Assembly (NCBI RefSeq): GCF_002105155.1
Contig: NW_019028979.1
Coordinates: forward strand, 868,001-932,000
Length of the DNA: 64,000 nucleotides
Reading direction: 5' to 3'
From: Lobosporangium transversale
Lineage: Eukaryota; Mortierellomycota; Mortierellomycetes; Mortierellales; Mortierellaceae
Under the pieces are notes generated by a model. The model did no database searches. It was not told where the DNA came from and worked only from the letters and a program-made list of their open reading frames with translations. The translations under genes and the position numbers were made by a program. This document shows positions 41,954 to 51,797 of the stretch, one piece after another (the stretch's first letter is position 1; each line of letters opens with the position of its first letter).

Positions 41954-43880
41954 TCAACAAGTTGAATCAAATCCAGAATCTCGGCGCAAATCCACCGCGA
42001 CCTTATTGCCATTTTCATCCAGTGTATACTCTTGTGGCTCTTGCTCCTGTTGCTCCCCTCCAAACGTAGTGGTCGTTACAATTCCAGTCAGCAACATTGG
42101 GTTCTCCTTTTTAGCTTGCTTATGCTGGTTGTGTTGATCAATGTTATTGCTATTCACCATTTGTACTGTATCATGCGGGTGAATAACCAAATGATGGTCA
42201 TGATGAGAGCGATGGCCCTTATCGTTGCCAACTGTCTTAATGGCACCGTGTTTTTGTGTCAGGTTCTCTTGCTCGTGAGCAGTATCAACTTCGTTGTCAC
42301 GATTAGTATGATTATGACTCTCGCTTGAGGGCGCTGTGCTGAATTCCTTTAATCCCTCGCTTTCCCCTTCTCTTTCTTCTCTTTCCTCAGCTGTTCTGTT
42401 AGGCTTAGAAGGATGGTGTTCAGAAATGTCGCAAGAGACAGATAAGTCTTTTTCATTGACAGATGACTTTCTGGAGACTGCCTTGGGCTTGTAAGAGGAA
42501 ACAGCCCTAGGGTCGCCTTCAACAGCCTCTAGCATAGCCTGTTGAACCAGGTCATCTTCATTTACAGTCAAGTCTTCAACCTTAGTGGCGATGATGCCAT
42601 GATAAGCTACATAAAAAAAAAAAGAAAAAAAAACGAGTTAATACGACAAGGAAAAGAAGTTGATATCTCTCTCTCTTTTTTTTTTTTTTTTTTTTTTTTC
42701 ATTACCTTTGCTTGATCTGCGTGGAGGATTAAAGCTGCAGTCACGGATAAAGTGGTTCAAGTCATTATAAAGAAGGTTCTCGTAAGGTTTCAAATTCAAG
42801 CGATCGACCTTGCTGATAAACCCAATCGAGTTCAACATAGCAGGCCAGGAATCGGTTTCGTCAAGGTCCAACTTGATACGTTTCTTTGTTTGAGTCGCCT
42901 CAGCAGTAGCAGTAGTGGAAGTAGTAGCTGAAGGAGCAGTCAAGAGTTTACCAAGATCTTTGTCTGCTAAATGCTCATGGGCCACAAAATCCAATGATGA
43001 CTCTGCACCCATAAATCCCATTGCTCCAAGTCTAGAGCCCCACGAGATGTCCTCCCTGTACGTCTCTTTCTTTGTCTTTGGCATATCATTTTCGGCTTCC
43101 TTCAGCGCAGCTGTCCAAAGAAAAAAACAAAAAAGCAAAACGATTAGAAAATTAAGAGGCTTTTGCCTGAATTGTGTATGCGTGAGTGTGAACTGATGTA
43201 GAGGAAAGAATTTGTGACATATTATAATTTACCATAGATATCAATGCGCTTGTAGTTCAATATTTCTCCTCCATAAAAACCCGTGGATCCAAGCATTGTA
43301 CCCCAAGAACGTTTCTCGCTGCTATTTCCATCAAATTTCAATGTAGACGTGGAGATGGACGTAGCTTCTACTTGATCCCGATGATCAATACCTTTAATCA
43401 AAAAAGCGTTCCAAAAGACACGCCAGGATTTATAAATATATAAATCTTTCTATTATTGCAGCGTGATTTTGAACACATCTGCAAGCTTTTTTAAGAAACA
43501 GAAGCTTAATTAATTGAAGAAGACTTACTGGTTTCTGGAGCATCTTTTGAAGCTGCTTTCGATGCGTTAATGTTGTTGCTGTTGCCCGAGGGGATGGCTC
43601 TCGCTGTTGTTCCAGTTCCAGTTCCAGTTTGTGTTCCTACACCTTTTATTACACTAAAGATGAGGAACAGCAAGATCATTGGCAGAACAAGGACTAATAC
43701 GCCCAAGGACATAATGTGGGCATCAGATAATTGGAAACGCTGCTGAAACTCATGCAGGTTGGATATAAAGGCCCAAAGAAGATTGTTAAACATGTCGGTA
43801 GGATCCCAATCCCGGATTTTGGAGATACGTCCTGGGATGAAGGCGAAGGCTTCAAGAATCCAACTATGTGGTGCGAGCAT
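41954..43880 (-). CDS. single-pass membrane protein with three SW..L..GF repeats
   Basis: Four exons, 43880-43529, 43391-43233, 43110-42706, 42606-41954, join in phase (GT-AG) to 522 residues. One membrane segment lies at about residues 57-80 (GVLVLVLPMILLFLIFSVI) after a polar N-terminus. It is followed by a Thr/Gly-rich linker and three related repeats: KRSWGTMLGSTGFYGGE, DISWGSRLGAMGFMGAE and TDSWPAMLNSIGFISKV, each followed by a segment ending near Tyr/Glu. The first repeat is in exon 2 and the others in exon 3. Exon 4 has GIIATKVEDLTV and a His/Gln-rich, probably disordered tail. I do not recognise the family. Splicing in phase through four exons makes it a real gene. Confidence 0.8.
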
Positions 43881-44879
43881 TATCTCTTTCTTTCTTTTTT
43901 TTCTTTCGTGATGGTTGCTATTTACAAATGTATGTACAAAGGTGACGGAGAGATGGAGAAAGAGAAAGAAAGAAAGAAAGAAAAAATCTCCATTTCCTCC
44001 AGCCTCTTTTTTTACTCACAACCCTTTTTTTTTCCTCGTGAAATTAGCCCAACAAGTAAAGAACTAAAGTATTGACGCGTGGTCCCTGCCCAATCAAGAA
44101 TGCACAGTATAGACTAGAGTGCATAATGTTTCAGTTAACGAAAAAAAAGAAGGAGGGGGGGGGCTGCTGTGGTAGGCCAATAATCCGCATTGAGTTTCAG
44201 CTCGCCCATAAAGGCGAACCTACAGCGTATTGGACTTATAGAAGCTGTGTGTCAGAGGCCGCTTTCAATCTGATCCCGAAAGAACAGAGAATTATTGCTG
44301 GTAGCCAAAAATCTCGCCAGCAAAATGAACTGACTGGCGCCCCCACTAAGGGAACTTTACACTTGCGCGGACTTTACCCGCTTGCAGATGATTTATTGCT
44401 GGATCAAATTTCTTTGTCACAGCCGTATTGTTTCCAAGCAAACGCTATTCAGCCACCCACAGCAGTTTAAGAAAAAAAAAAAAATCGACTCGGAGAGATC
44501 TTTATTCTTTAATCATTGTGACTGTTCATTCTGTAGTCTACATTTCGTCTTTGTGGGGATTGACTTGTGGGGATTAAATTGACACATCATTTTGAATCAG
44601 ATTCAACAGGAAATTGCCCTCAAATGACTTGTTTTGCCATTATCTACAAAAATCCACGTCTTTTTGTGTTGCTTGGTAGTCTCTTGCGCTTCTTCAGAGA
44701 GTTCTTCATTCCTTTTTTACCTATTTCCTACTAGAACCGGCCACGGCTCTAGAGAATCGGGGCAAGATGAAGTAGTAAGAAACAGATTGGGTCTTGAATG
44801 AAGGCTCATGATAGTAGGGCCCTAGTGACATTGTGACAAGGACACCATCATTTGTATTACAAAACGTTTACTACTGAAA
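43881..44879. other. intergenic, no gene supported
   Basis: An open frame of 132 codons at 44072-44470 has no recognisable features and is crossed by an A8/G9 purine run, so I do not call it. CT-rich and GAAA repeats at 43888-43984. Confidence 0.4.
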
Positions 44880-45278
44880 ATATTTTGTAGACATGTGAAT
44901 ACGAAGGTCGGCGAGAATAAGATATGGGTCCACATACCACACCCATGGGGTATTAACTCATTTTCTGGTAGAGGCACCTGTACCAGATAACTACGTATCT
45001 ATCTATAAGATCTATAAGATGACATCAGTCCGTTCTAAAACCTCACATCATAGATTTTATCGCATTAATGAGTATGGCGCGTTATTGCCACTAATTTCCA
45101 ATGTTAAGTCTTTTAGCGTATTGATTCCGGGTTGGAACATGCAATCCATTTATCACATCAACAGAATGCTTCACTTTCTATATTTCTACATTCACCCTTC
45201 GTTTGTCTTTCGCTGTCTCACACGACCTATCCCAAGCACCTATCCTTGCTCAGCATGTAGAGGGTCTTTACACTCATG
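44880..45278 (+). other. duplicated 5' flank (inverted copy of 12.24-12.6 kb)
   Basis: Matches 12240-12600 on the opposite strand almost base for base in long patches (for example ACTACGTATCTATCTATAAG and TTTTAGCGTATTGATTCC). It shows that the duplication carrying the F-box gene includes at least 650 bases upstream of its start. Confidence 0.75.
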
Positions 45279-45558
45279 TCGTTCAATCAGCAAGTTAGAC
45301 GTGAGGCAGGTTATACACTTCGAGATTCCTACACTCTCGCACAGTTCGACAGTCGACAGTATATTGATGGGACTTTTGGATGAAGAAAGAACATTCACCA
45401 AAGAGTGGACAAGGAGCAATGTCAAAACCTTGGCTGTGATCAAAGAGTGTGCGACGTGTACAACAAAAACAAAAAAAAAAAAAAAAAAAAAAAATGAATG
45501 CCAGCTGTGGGAACAGGTTCATCAACAAGATCCTCTCTCTACAATCTTTACAACATGA
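45279..45558 (+). other. duplicated leader reading frame (copy B)
   Basis: Same leader as at 12040-12240 and 50017-50277. The frame (part of an open stretch 45019-45558) runs through A24 (45471-45494, read as Lys) and its TGA at 45556-45558 overlaps the F-box ATG at 45555 (ATGA). A 7-base duplication separates the two halves of the leader into different frames here. Confidence 0.55.
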
Positions 45559-47138
45559 ACAATCCAAAATTGAATCCTTTCGAGCTCCCAGAAATCATCT
45601 TGCTTCTTGGTGACTTTCTCGAGCGAAATGACCTCCTGAACTGCATCCGCGTCTCCAAGAGCTTTCATAGCACCTTCATCAGGCGTATATGGAAAAACAT
45701 CCTTGTCGACGAATACCATTACGAATCTAAAAGGAAATATCCTATTGGCGAAACACTACAGAAACACAAGAAATACATTGAAGCGATAAGATTTCGAAGT
45801 GATGATCAACCATACGAGAGTATTAGATTTATGCAAAGTGTTGACATTCCAGACGAGTATTGGTCATTGCAGGGATGTGATCGCCTCCAGTTCATCGCAT
45901 TCGAAGGATGGAGGTATTACGAGCCGAATAGACATTTGAACCTCCTTCTCAAGAACCACAACTCTACCATCACCAGACTTTGCTTGGACGATGCTGAAAC
46001 ATCGCGTGAACTCTGGGAGACATTGCTGGGATGTACCAACCTCGAGCATCTAGAAGTATCTTACGAAGATATAGACGACGAAATCGATGTATTCCTCCAA
46101 GTGTGCAAGAAAATTAAGTACTTGCACTTGAATGGAGGATCCTTAGGCCGGCTACCTGTCAGCTTCCTTAGTGTTGAGGACAGTGATTATAATCTCTCGA
46201 ATATGCACACACTAAGTCTTGGGGACATCCGAATATTAAGGCAGCACCCGTACACATTAGCATATTGCCTTGGGACGTTGGTCAGAAGATGTCCAGGATT
46301 GCGTGTACTGGAACTTCTTGATATCTACGAATCATTTGAATCCCGAAATGAGGGAGACGGCGAAAGTTTCTACAAGGAAGCATTCCTTCAGCATCCCTGG
46401 ACTCAGGATAACTTGTCAGAGCTGATTTTGCTTGACGCGCAGTTAAAAGACGAGAACACGGCGAGATTCCTCAGACGGATGTCTGGATTAAAACGGCTAG
46501 ACATCCCTTATTGTGAACTCGGTCAGCTGTCTCTGCAGGAATTACTATCTGAGAAGCAAGAGGCTTTTGATAATGGACAAATGGTATGGAAGACAAGGCC
46601 GCAGAAGCTTTGTGAGACTGTTGAAAGATTGGTGTTCAATGTGCGCGGTGACGATGTGGATGGGATTGCTCAAGCTATTTTATCCATTTGTCCACTCCTG
46701 AAGAAGTTTGTGGGACCTAAAATCACCATGACAGAGATTGCCAATGGAGCAGAATGGGTGTGCACTGGACTGACCGAATTGACTGTTTATCTGGAGGTAG
46801 ACATTGATCAAGAGACTACTGAGGGCATGGAGAAGACACGTAGTGTCTTTAAGCAACTTGGGAAATTGACTCAACTACGGTCTCTTAAGTTAACAAAGCG
46901 GGACTCAAATGATAGCGAAACGCGGGCGCTGGATTTGAGACTAAGAACTGGTCTAGATGAGCTAGCCAACCTGAAGTGGCTGCATGGGCTAACGTTCAAC
47001 GACCGTCATCGCCAAGAAATATATCTTGAGGAAGCAACATGGATCGTGGACAATTGGCCAAGAATCAAGTACTGGAATGGCAAGTTGATATGTGATTTAC
47101 TTGCGCCGCACAATATATATATTGGGCAAAAAGACTGA
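45555..47138 (+). CDS. F-box/LRR protein (young subfamily, copy B)
   Basis: A predicted SCF substrate adaptor, 527 residues from MNNPKLNPFELPEII at 45555; an upstream in-frame ATG at 45498, right behind an A24 run, would add 19 residues. The F-box is at residues 5-50 (GDFLERNDLLNCIRVSKSFHS). The LRRs follow the family order, with the longest variable segment of the three young copies (IYESFESRNEGDGES before FYKEAFLQHPW). The C-terminal part has ITMTEIANGAEWVCTGL and LEVDIDQETTEGMEK. It is the inverted partner of the gene at 10415-11980. Intronless and intact. Confidence 0.88.
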   Translation: MNNPKLNPFELPEIILLLGDFLERNDLLNCIRVSKSFHSTFIRRIWKNILVDEYHYESKRKYPIGETLQKHKKYIEAIRFRSDDQPYESIRFMQSVDIPDEYWSLQGCDRLQFIAFEGWRYYEPNRHLNLLLKNHNSTITRLCLDDAETSRELWETLLGCTNLEHLEVSYEDIDDEIDVFLQVCKKIKYLHLNGGSLGRLPVSFLSVEDSDYNLSNMHTLSLGDIRILRQHPYTLAYCLGTLVRRCPGLRVLELLDIYESFESRNEGDGESFYKEAFLQHPWTQDNLSELILLDAQLKDENTARFLRRMSGLKRLDIPYCELGQLSLQELLSEKQEAFDNGQMVWKTRPQKLCETVERLVFNVRGDDVDGIAQAILSICPLLKKFVGPKITMTEIANGAEWVCTGLTELTVYLEVDIDQETTEGMEKTRSVFKQLGKLTQLRSLKLTKRDSNDSETRALDLRLRTGLDELANLKWLHGLTFNDRHRQEIYLEEATWIVDNWPRIKYWNGKLICDLLAPHNIYIGQKD

Positions 47139-47577
47139 GGAAGTAAAGGAGTGAGTGCATTGCCTATTCATAGCCTGGTATGGAAGGAAGGAACCTTGGA
47201 CATGTAGTAGAGGCAATAGTCATATACACTGTAAAATGCATATAGGTTCTCAACTAAAAGAATAACTTGATCTGCTTTTGCACCTCGTGAAGATATTTCT
47301 GCACAATATCTCAGTCGAGGGTCTTAAGTGCAGGATCATCATCATTAAGTTTACCTGTACCTTGTGCTTGTCCAAGTCTATAATGCTTTTATATATTGGA
47401 CATAGAGTAACGCGTTACTGTTGCACATAAGTATCATATCAACCCTTTTATTTCGTCACGAACCCTACTAGAGCTTCATCCAGCTGTGGAAGATATGAAT
47501 AAAGAAATGTCATCGGTTTTATTAAGGCATACCAAACACTCTATACAGCATGAGAGCAAATTCTGCAAAAGGAGAAA
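47139..47577. other. duplicated 3' flank
   Basis: No gene. Matches 12801-13100 (minus strand), including the poly(A)-signal-like AATAAAGAAATGTCATC, and contains GGTTCTCAACTAAAAGAA (47246). Confidence 0.5.
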
Positions 47578-47935
47578 ATGACAGTCAATTGGATGAGACT
47601 GGTGATAGAAATAAAAGGTGACAAATTAGAAACCATCCCACTCGTTGGTGGCTTCCTCAATCGAAATGACTTTGTAAATACCACCGTTTCAAAAACTTAT
47701 CATAGTGTACTCATCAGGTTCCGATGGAGAAGAATCGCTCTTAGGATCATAACAGCCTCTGACGAATCCATATATCAATATACTACTAGAGATGCACTGC
47801 AGAGTAACAATAAATACTTTGAAGGAGCTCAATCCTCATAGAACCGAATCCCAAAGGAATATGGGTCATTGCAGAAATGTAGCCACCTTCAGTGCTTCGC
47901 ATACGAACCATGGATACTCCTTACACAAATATAGG
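47578..47935 (+). pseudogene. F-box relic
   Basis: Encodes IPLVGGFLNRNDFVN and TVSKTYHSVLIRFRWRR, an F-box with the linker, to a stop at about 47841; then KEYGSLQKCSHLQCFAYE in another frame before homology ends. It has the same position and orientation relative to the gene before it as the relics at 10290 and 12640 have to theirs. Confidence 0.75.
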
Positions 47936-50016
47936 GTTCCGGAGTGATTGCTGTCTCCTACCATCCACTGACACCGTGTCGGTATCCCTTATCAAGTGTA
48001 AAGCGATCAATATAATCAATCTAAATTGACAATCAGATGGCTGTGCAGAATATAAAAGCCATACTCGTTTGGAAATGGTTTGGTTACTTCTTTGTTCTAT
48101 AAGTAGTTGATCTTACTTGCACTGGTGAACATTTTGCCCAAGTATTTAATGATGCTGAATCGGTTGGCTGCGGTTGTTCCCAGAGCCTTGTATAGTGCAT
48201 TTAACGGGGCTGCAGGCTACAGGAAGAGCCCACAGCGGCTTGTGAGGAAGTTGTCGTTGGGGTCTGTAAAATCTGATAGATGCAAGAGGCGGCTAAACGA
48301 TGTCAAGTATTGGCGCAAGTAAGGCGACATGGGGTCAAATCGCGGTACTCCTTCTTGGTGGCGAACGGATGAAAAACTAATGCTGGCGATACGCAGTCGA
48401 CGGATCTGCCTCTCGCTGCACTCTAGCGTTTCCTCATCTGCCAGGCATTCGTCGATCTCGTACTCATCGCCCCCATCATCAGGACCCTCGACTGTTGGTT
48501 GCGGGATATGCTCTGCTGCGGTTTCTTCTTCACCGTCCTCGTCTACGAGGGAAAGCACCTTTTTCTTCATCGTCATCATCATTGCCTCCGTTAGCTTGAG
48601 TTTCCGTTGTCATTATTCCGATTAGTAGTCATTTCATATGGGTCTTTACTACAGTTAAGATTTTTACCTTTTTCATTCAACGATTGGATCGTAATTTCAT
48701 TCATTCTCGTTACTCATATGTTCCTGACATAATTCAGCCATGGTTGATTATATATCTTGGCCAGACTTATGGAAATGGTGGCTGCTGGATGCCTCTGATG
48801 CTTGTGCTTCTGCGGCCGCTTTAGATAAGGCGCGTTGTTCTCTAACATGGACGCTACTAATCAGCTTGAGTTGCTCTAATGACTTTTGCACCTCCGTCTG
48901 CTTGATCCGGCCGTCTCATCCGCTATCTCAAAGAGCATCCTTCGGTAGAGTCAGAACACCAACAAAAGGCTTGTTGTCTTCGTTGTCGTTATATAGTCTT
49001 TACTACCGCAGCCGTTCTCATTCAATATCGCCAGCCCTGCTGCATTCGGCTTGAGTGCCCAAAATGATCTCGACCTTTTATAATGTCTAAAATATTGTTG
49101 GTAGTGAGACGATGGCCCCCTTGCCACAGCAGCCTAGCTGCGTCAGGAGCGAAACCCAGCATTAGTCCAGCTCTGCAACTAGTCTACGTCTTCACAAAGG
49201 AGCTTGTTAGCACCCCATACATTTAACACCTATCAAGACATAGTCCTCGGATGAAGATGCATAAGAACAAAATCAGAACTATTCTGGTTGTCAAGAACAC
49301 GGAGTCCAAGTACGGCAGGCAGAAAGAGATTGCTATTGGGAGACCAAGAGAAAGGCCGCATTATTAAGTCCATGGAAGGGTGCCACGAACACCACATTAC
49401 TCTCTTGCCAATGACGAGAGGGCTATGGCTCTGACAGAGATCAATTCTTTCAAATGGACATGGTTTGGCACCACATGCGTGGCCTGTTTCCAGAAGACAC
49501 ACGATAACCTCCTTTCACAAAGTTCTCCCCCTTCGGAGTGGCAAGCGGCAATCGAGGCTTCGTCGTTCCGTTGAGCCATATTTCTTTTCGACAATCTCCT
49601 TCATTTGGAAAGCGAAAACTCATCATGCAGTTCCTAGGTTCCATCGTTGCCGTTGGAGCCAAGTGTTGAGGATCCTCTGAATAATGAGGAAGCCCAGTTG
49701 GTGAGAGGACAGAGGAGATTGGCCGAGTGGACAGATCGGCTATTTGATGACTCTGCTTGCACAAACTATCAAACTCTGAAAATTACTCTGCCAAAGCTTT
49801 TAGTCTGTGTATTATAGGTATAACGTGTAGCAAACGCAACGACAAAACAATGTTTTTTAATCTGTCCGTTAGTGATGTTTATATTTATCACATCGACAGG
49901 AAGCTTCACTTTCTATATTTCTACATACACCCTTCGTTTGTCTTTCGCCGTCTCACATGACCTATTCCAAGCAGCTGTCCTTGCTCAGCATGTAAGAGGG
50001 TCTAGTCTTTACACTC
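47936..50016. other. intergenic with decayed coding pieces
   Basis: No intact gene is supported. The minus strand holds protein-like pieces at 48217-48640 and 48770-49060 (listed separately), and at 49233-49764 overlapping frames with words such as WHPSMDLI and FSWSPNSNLFLPAVLGLRV that could be a worn WD40-like segment, but chance is not excluded. Confidence 0.35.
48217..49060 (-). pseudogene. relics of an unknown gene
   Basis: Reading the minus strand from 49060: LNENGCGSKDYITTTKTTS in one frame, GVLTLPKDAL with stops, then DGRIKQTEVQKSLEQLKLIS and VREQRALSKAAAEAQASEAS in a third frame to about 48752. After a gap, an open 121-codon frame at 48582-48217 is acidic (VDEDGEEETAAEH, GDEYEIDECLADEE) and ends with RFDPMSPYLRQYLTSFSRLL. 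The shared style suggests one decayed gene, but I cannot name it, and the link between the pieces is inference. Confidence 0.35.
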
Positions 50017-50277
50017 ATGTTGTCCAATCAGCAAGTTAGACGTGAGGCAGGTTGTACACTTCGAGATTCCTACACTCTCGCGCAGTTTGACAGTGTATTG
50101 ATGGGACTTTTGGACGAAGAAAGGACATTCACCAAAGAGTGGACAAGGAACAATGTCAAAACCTTGGCTGTGATCAAAGAGTGTGCGACGTGTACAACAA
50201 AAACAAAAACAAATGAATGCCAACTGTGGGAACAGGTTCATCAACAACATCTTCTCTCTACAATCTTTACAACATGA
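50017..50277 (+). other. duplicated leader reading frame (copy C, continuous)
   Basis: An 86-codon frame from the ATG at 50017: QQVRREAGCTLRDSYTLA, then GLLDEERTFTKEWTRNN and ECATCTTKTK. Its TGA (50275-50277) overlaps the F-box ATG (50274-50276) as ATGA. Unlike copies A and B it lacks the 7-base duplication, so both halves are in one frame. The A-tract before the gene is short and interrupted here (AAAAACAAAAACAAATG). Confidence 0.55.
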
Positions 50278-51797
50278 ACAATCTAAAAGTGAATCCTTTG
50301 GAACTCCCAGAAATCATCTTGCTTCTTGGTGACTTTCTCGAGCGAAATGACCTCCTGAACTGCATCCGCGTCTCCAAGACTTTTCATAGCACCCTTATCA
50401 GGCGTATATGGAAAGACATCCGTGTCGTCGTACCTGATTCCGTATATCCTACTGGCGAAACACTACAGAAACACAAGAAATACATTGAAGCGATAACATT
50501 TCGAAGTGATAATTTTGCAGACCTAATGAAATGTTTTGACATTCCATACGAGTATTGGTCATTGCAGGGATGTGATCGCCTCCAGTTCATCGCATTCGAA
50601 GGATGGGGGCACGAGCCGAATGACGATTTGAAACCCCTCCTCAAGAACCACAGCTCTACCATCACCAAACTTTGCTTGTACGATGCTGAAACATCGCGTG
50701 AACTCTGGGAGACATTGCTGGGATGTACCAACCTCGAGCATCTAGAAGTATCTTCCGTAGATATAGACGACGAAATCGATGTATTCCTCCAAGTGTGCAA
50801 GAAAATTAAGTACTTGTACTTGAATGGACTATCCTTAAACCGGCTACCTGCCAGCTTCCTTAGTAATGAGGACAGTGATTATAATCTCTCGAATATTCAC
50901 ACACTAAGTCTTAAGAACATCCGAATATTCAGCCATGACTCGTACAGATCAGCATATTACTTTGGGGCCTTGCTCAGAAGATGTTCAGGATTGCGTGTAC
51001 TGGAATCCCGATATGTGCAAAGCAGCGATAGTTTCTACAAGGAAGCATTCCTTCAGCATCCCTGGACTCAGGATAACTTGTCAGAGCTGATTTTGATTAA
51101 CGCGCAGTTAAAAGACGAGAGCACGGCGAGATTCCTCAGACGGATGCCTGGGTTAAAACGGTTAGACATCCCTCGCTGTGAGCTCGGTCAGCTCTCTCTG
51201 CAGGTATTACTATCTGAGAAGCAAGAGACTTTTGATAATGGACAAATGGTATGGAAGACAAGGCCGCAGAAGCTTTGTGAGACTGTTGAAAGATTGGTGT
51301 TCAATGTGCGCGGTACCGATGTGGATGGGATTGCTCAAGCTATTTTATCCAATTGTCCACGCCTGAAGAAGTTTGTGGGACCTAAAATCACCATGACGGA
51401 GATTGCCAATGGAGCAGAATGGGTGAGCACTGGATTGACCGAATTGACTGTTTATCTGGAGGTAGACATTGATCAAGAGACTCCCGATGGCATAGAGAAA
51501 ACACGTAGTGTCTTTAAGCAACTTGGAAAATTGACTCAACTACGGTTTCTTAAACTAACAGAGTGGTACTCAAGCAATAGTAGAACGCGGACGCTGGATT
51601 TGAGACTAAGAACTGGTCTAGATGAGCTAGCTAACCTGAAGAGGCTGCGTGAACTATCGTTCAACAATGATGATCGCCAGGAAATTGATTTCGAGGAAGT
51701 GACATGGATTGTGAACAATTGGCCAAGAATCGAGTACTGGAATGGCGAGTTGGTGTATAACTTACGTAAGCGGCACAATATAAAGATTAGCAGATAA
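50274..51797 (+). CDS. F-box/LRR protein (young subfamily, copy C)
   Basis: A predicted SCF substrate adaptor, 507 residues from MNNLKVNPLELPEII (50274); an in-frame ATG at 50217 would add 19. The F-box is at residues 5-50 (GDFLERNDLLNCIRVSKTFHS). Compared with copies A and B, the linker after the F-box (VVVPDSVYPTGE) and the variable segment (ESRYVQSSDS before FYKEAFLQHPW) are shorter, while the C-terminal part (RGTDVDGIAQAILSNCPRL, ITMTEIANGAEWVSTGL) is almost the same as in A. Intronless and intact. Confidence 0.88.
   Translation: MNNLKVNPLELPEIILLLGDFLERNDLLNCIRVSKTFHSTLIRRIWKDIRVVVPDSVYPTGETLQKHKKYIEAITFRSDNFADLMKCFDIPYEYWSLQGCDRLQFIAFEGWGHEPNDDLKPLLKNHSSTITKLCLYDAETSRELWETLLGCTNLEHLEVSSVDIDDEIDVFLQVCKKIKYLYLNGLSLNRLPASFLSNEDSDYNLSNIHTLSLKNIRIFSHDSYRSAYYFGALLRRCSGLRVLESRYVQSSDSFYKEAFLQHPWTQDNLSELILINAQLKDESTARFLRRMPGLKRLDIPRCELGQLSLQVLLSEKQETFDNGQMVWKTRPQKLCETVERLVFNVRGTDVDGIAQAILSNCPRLKKFVGPKITMTEIANGAEWVSTGLTELTVYLEVDIDQETPDGIEKTRSVFKQLGKLTQLRFLKLTEWYSSNSRTRTLDLRLRTGLDELANLKRLRELSFNNDDRQEIDFEEVTWIVNNWPRIEYWNGELVYNLRKRHNIKISR

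Noticed and set aside
44072-44470. 132-codon plus-strand frame
   Set aside because: It crosses an A8/G9 purine run, has no recognisable domain, and no splice or promoter context supports it.
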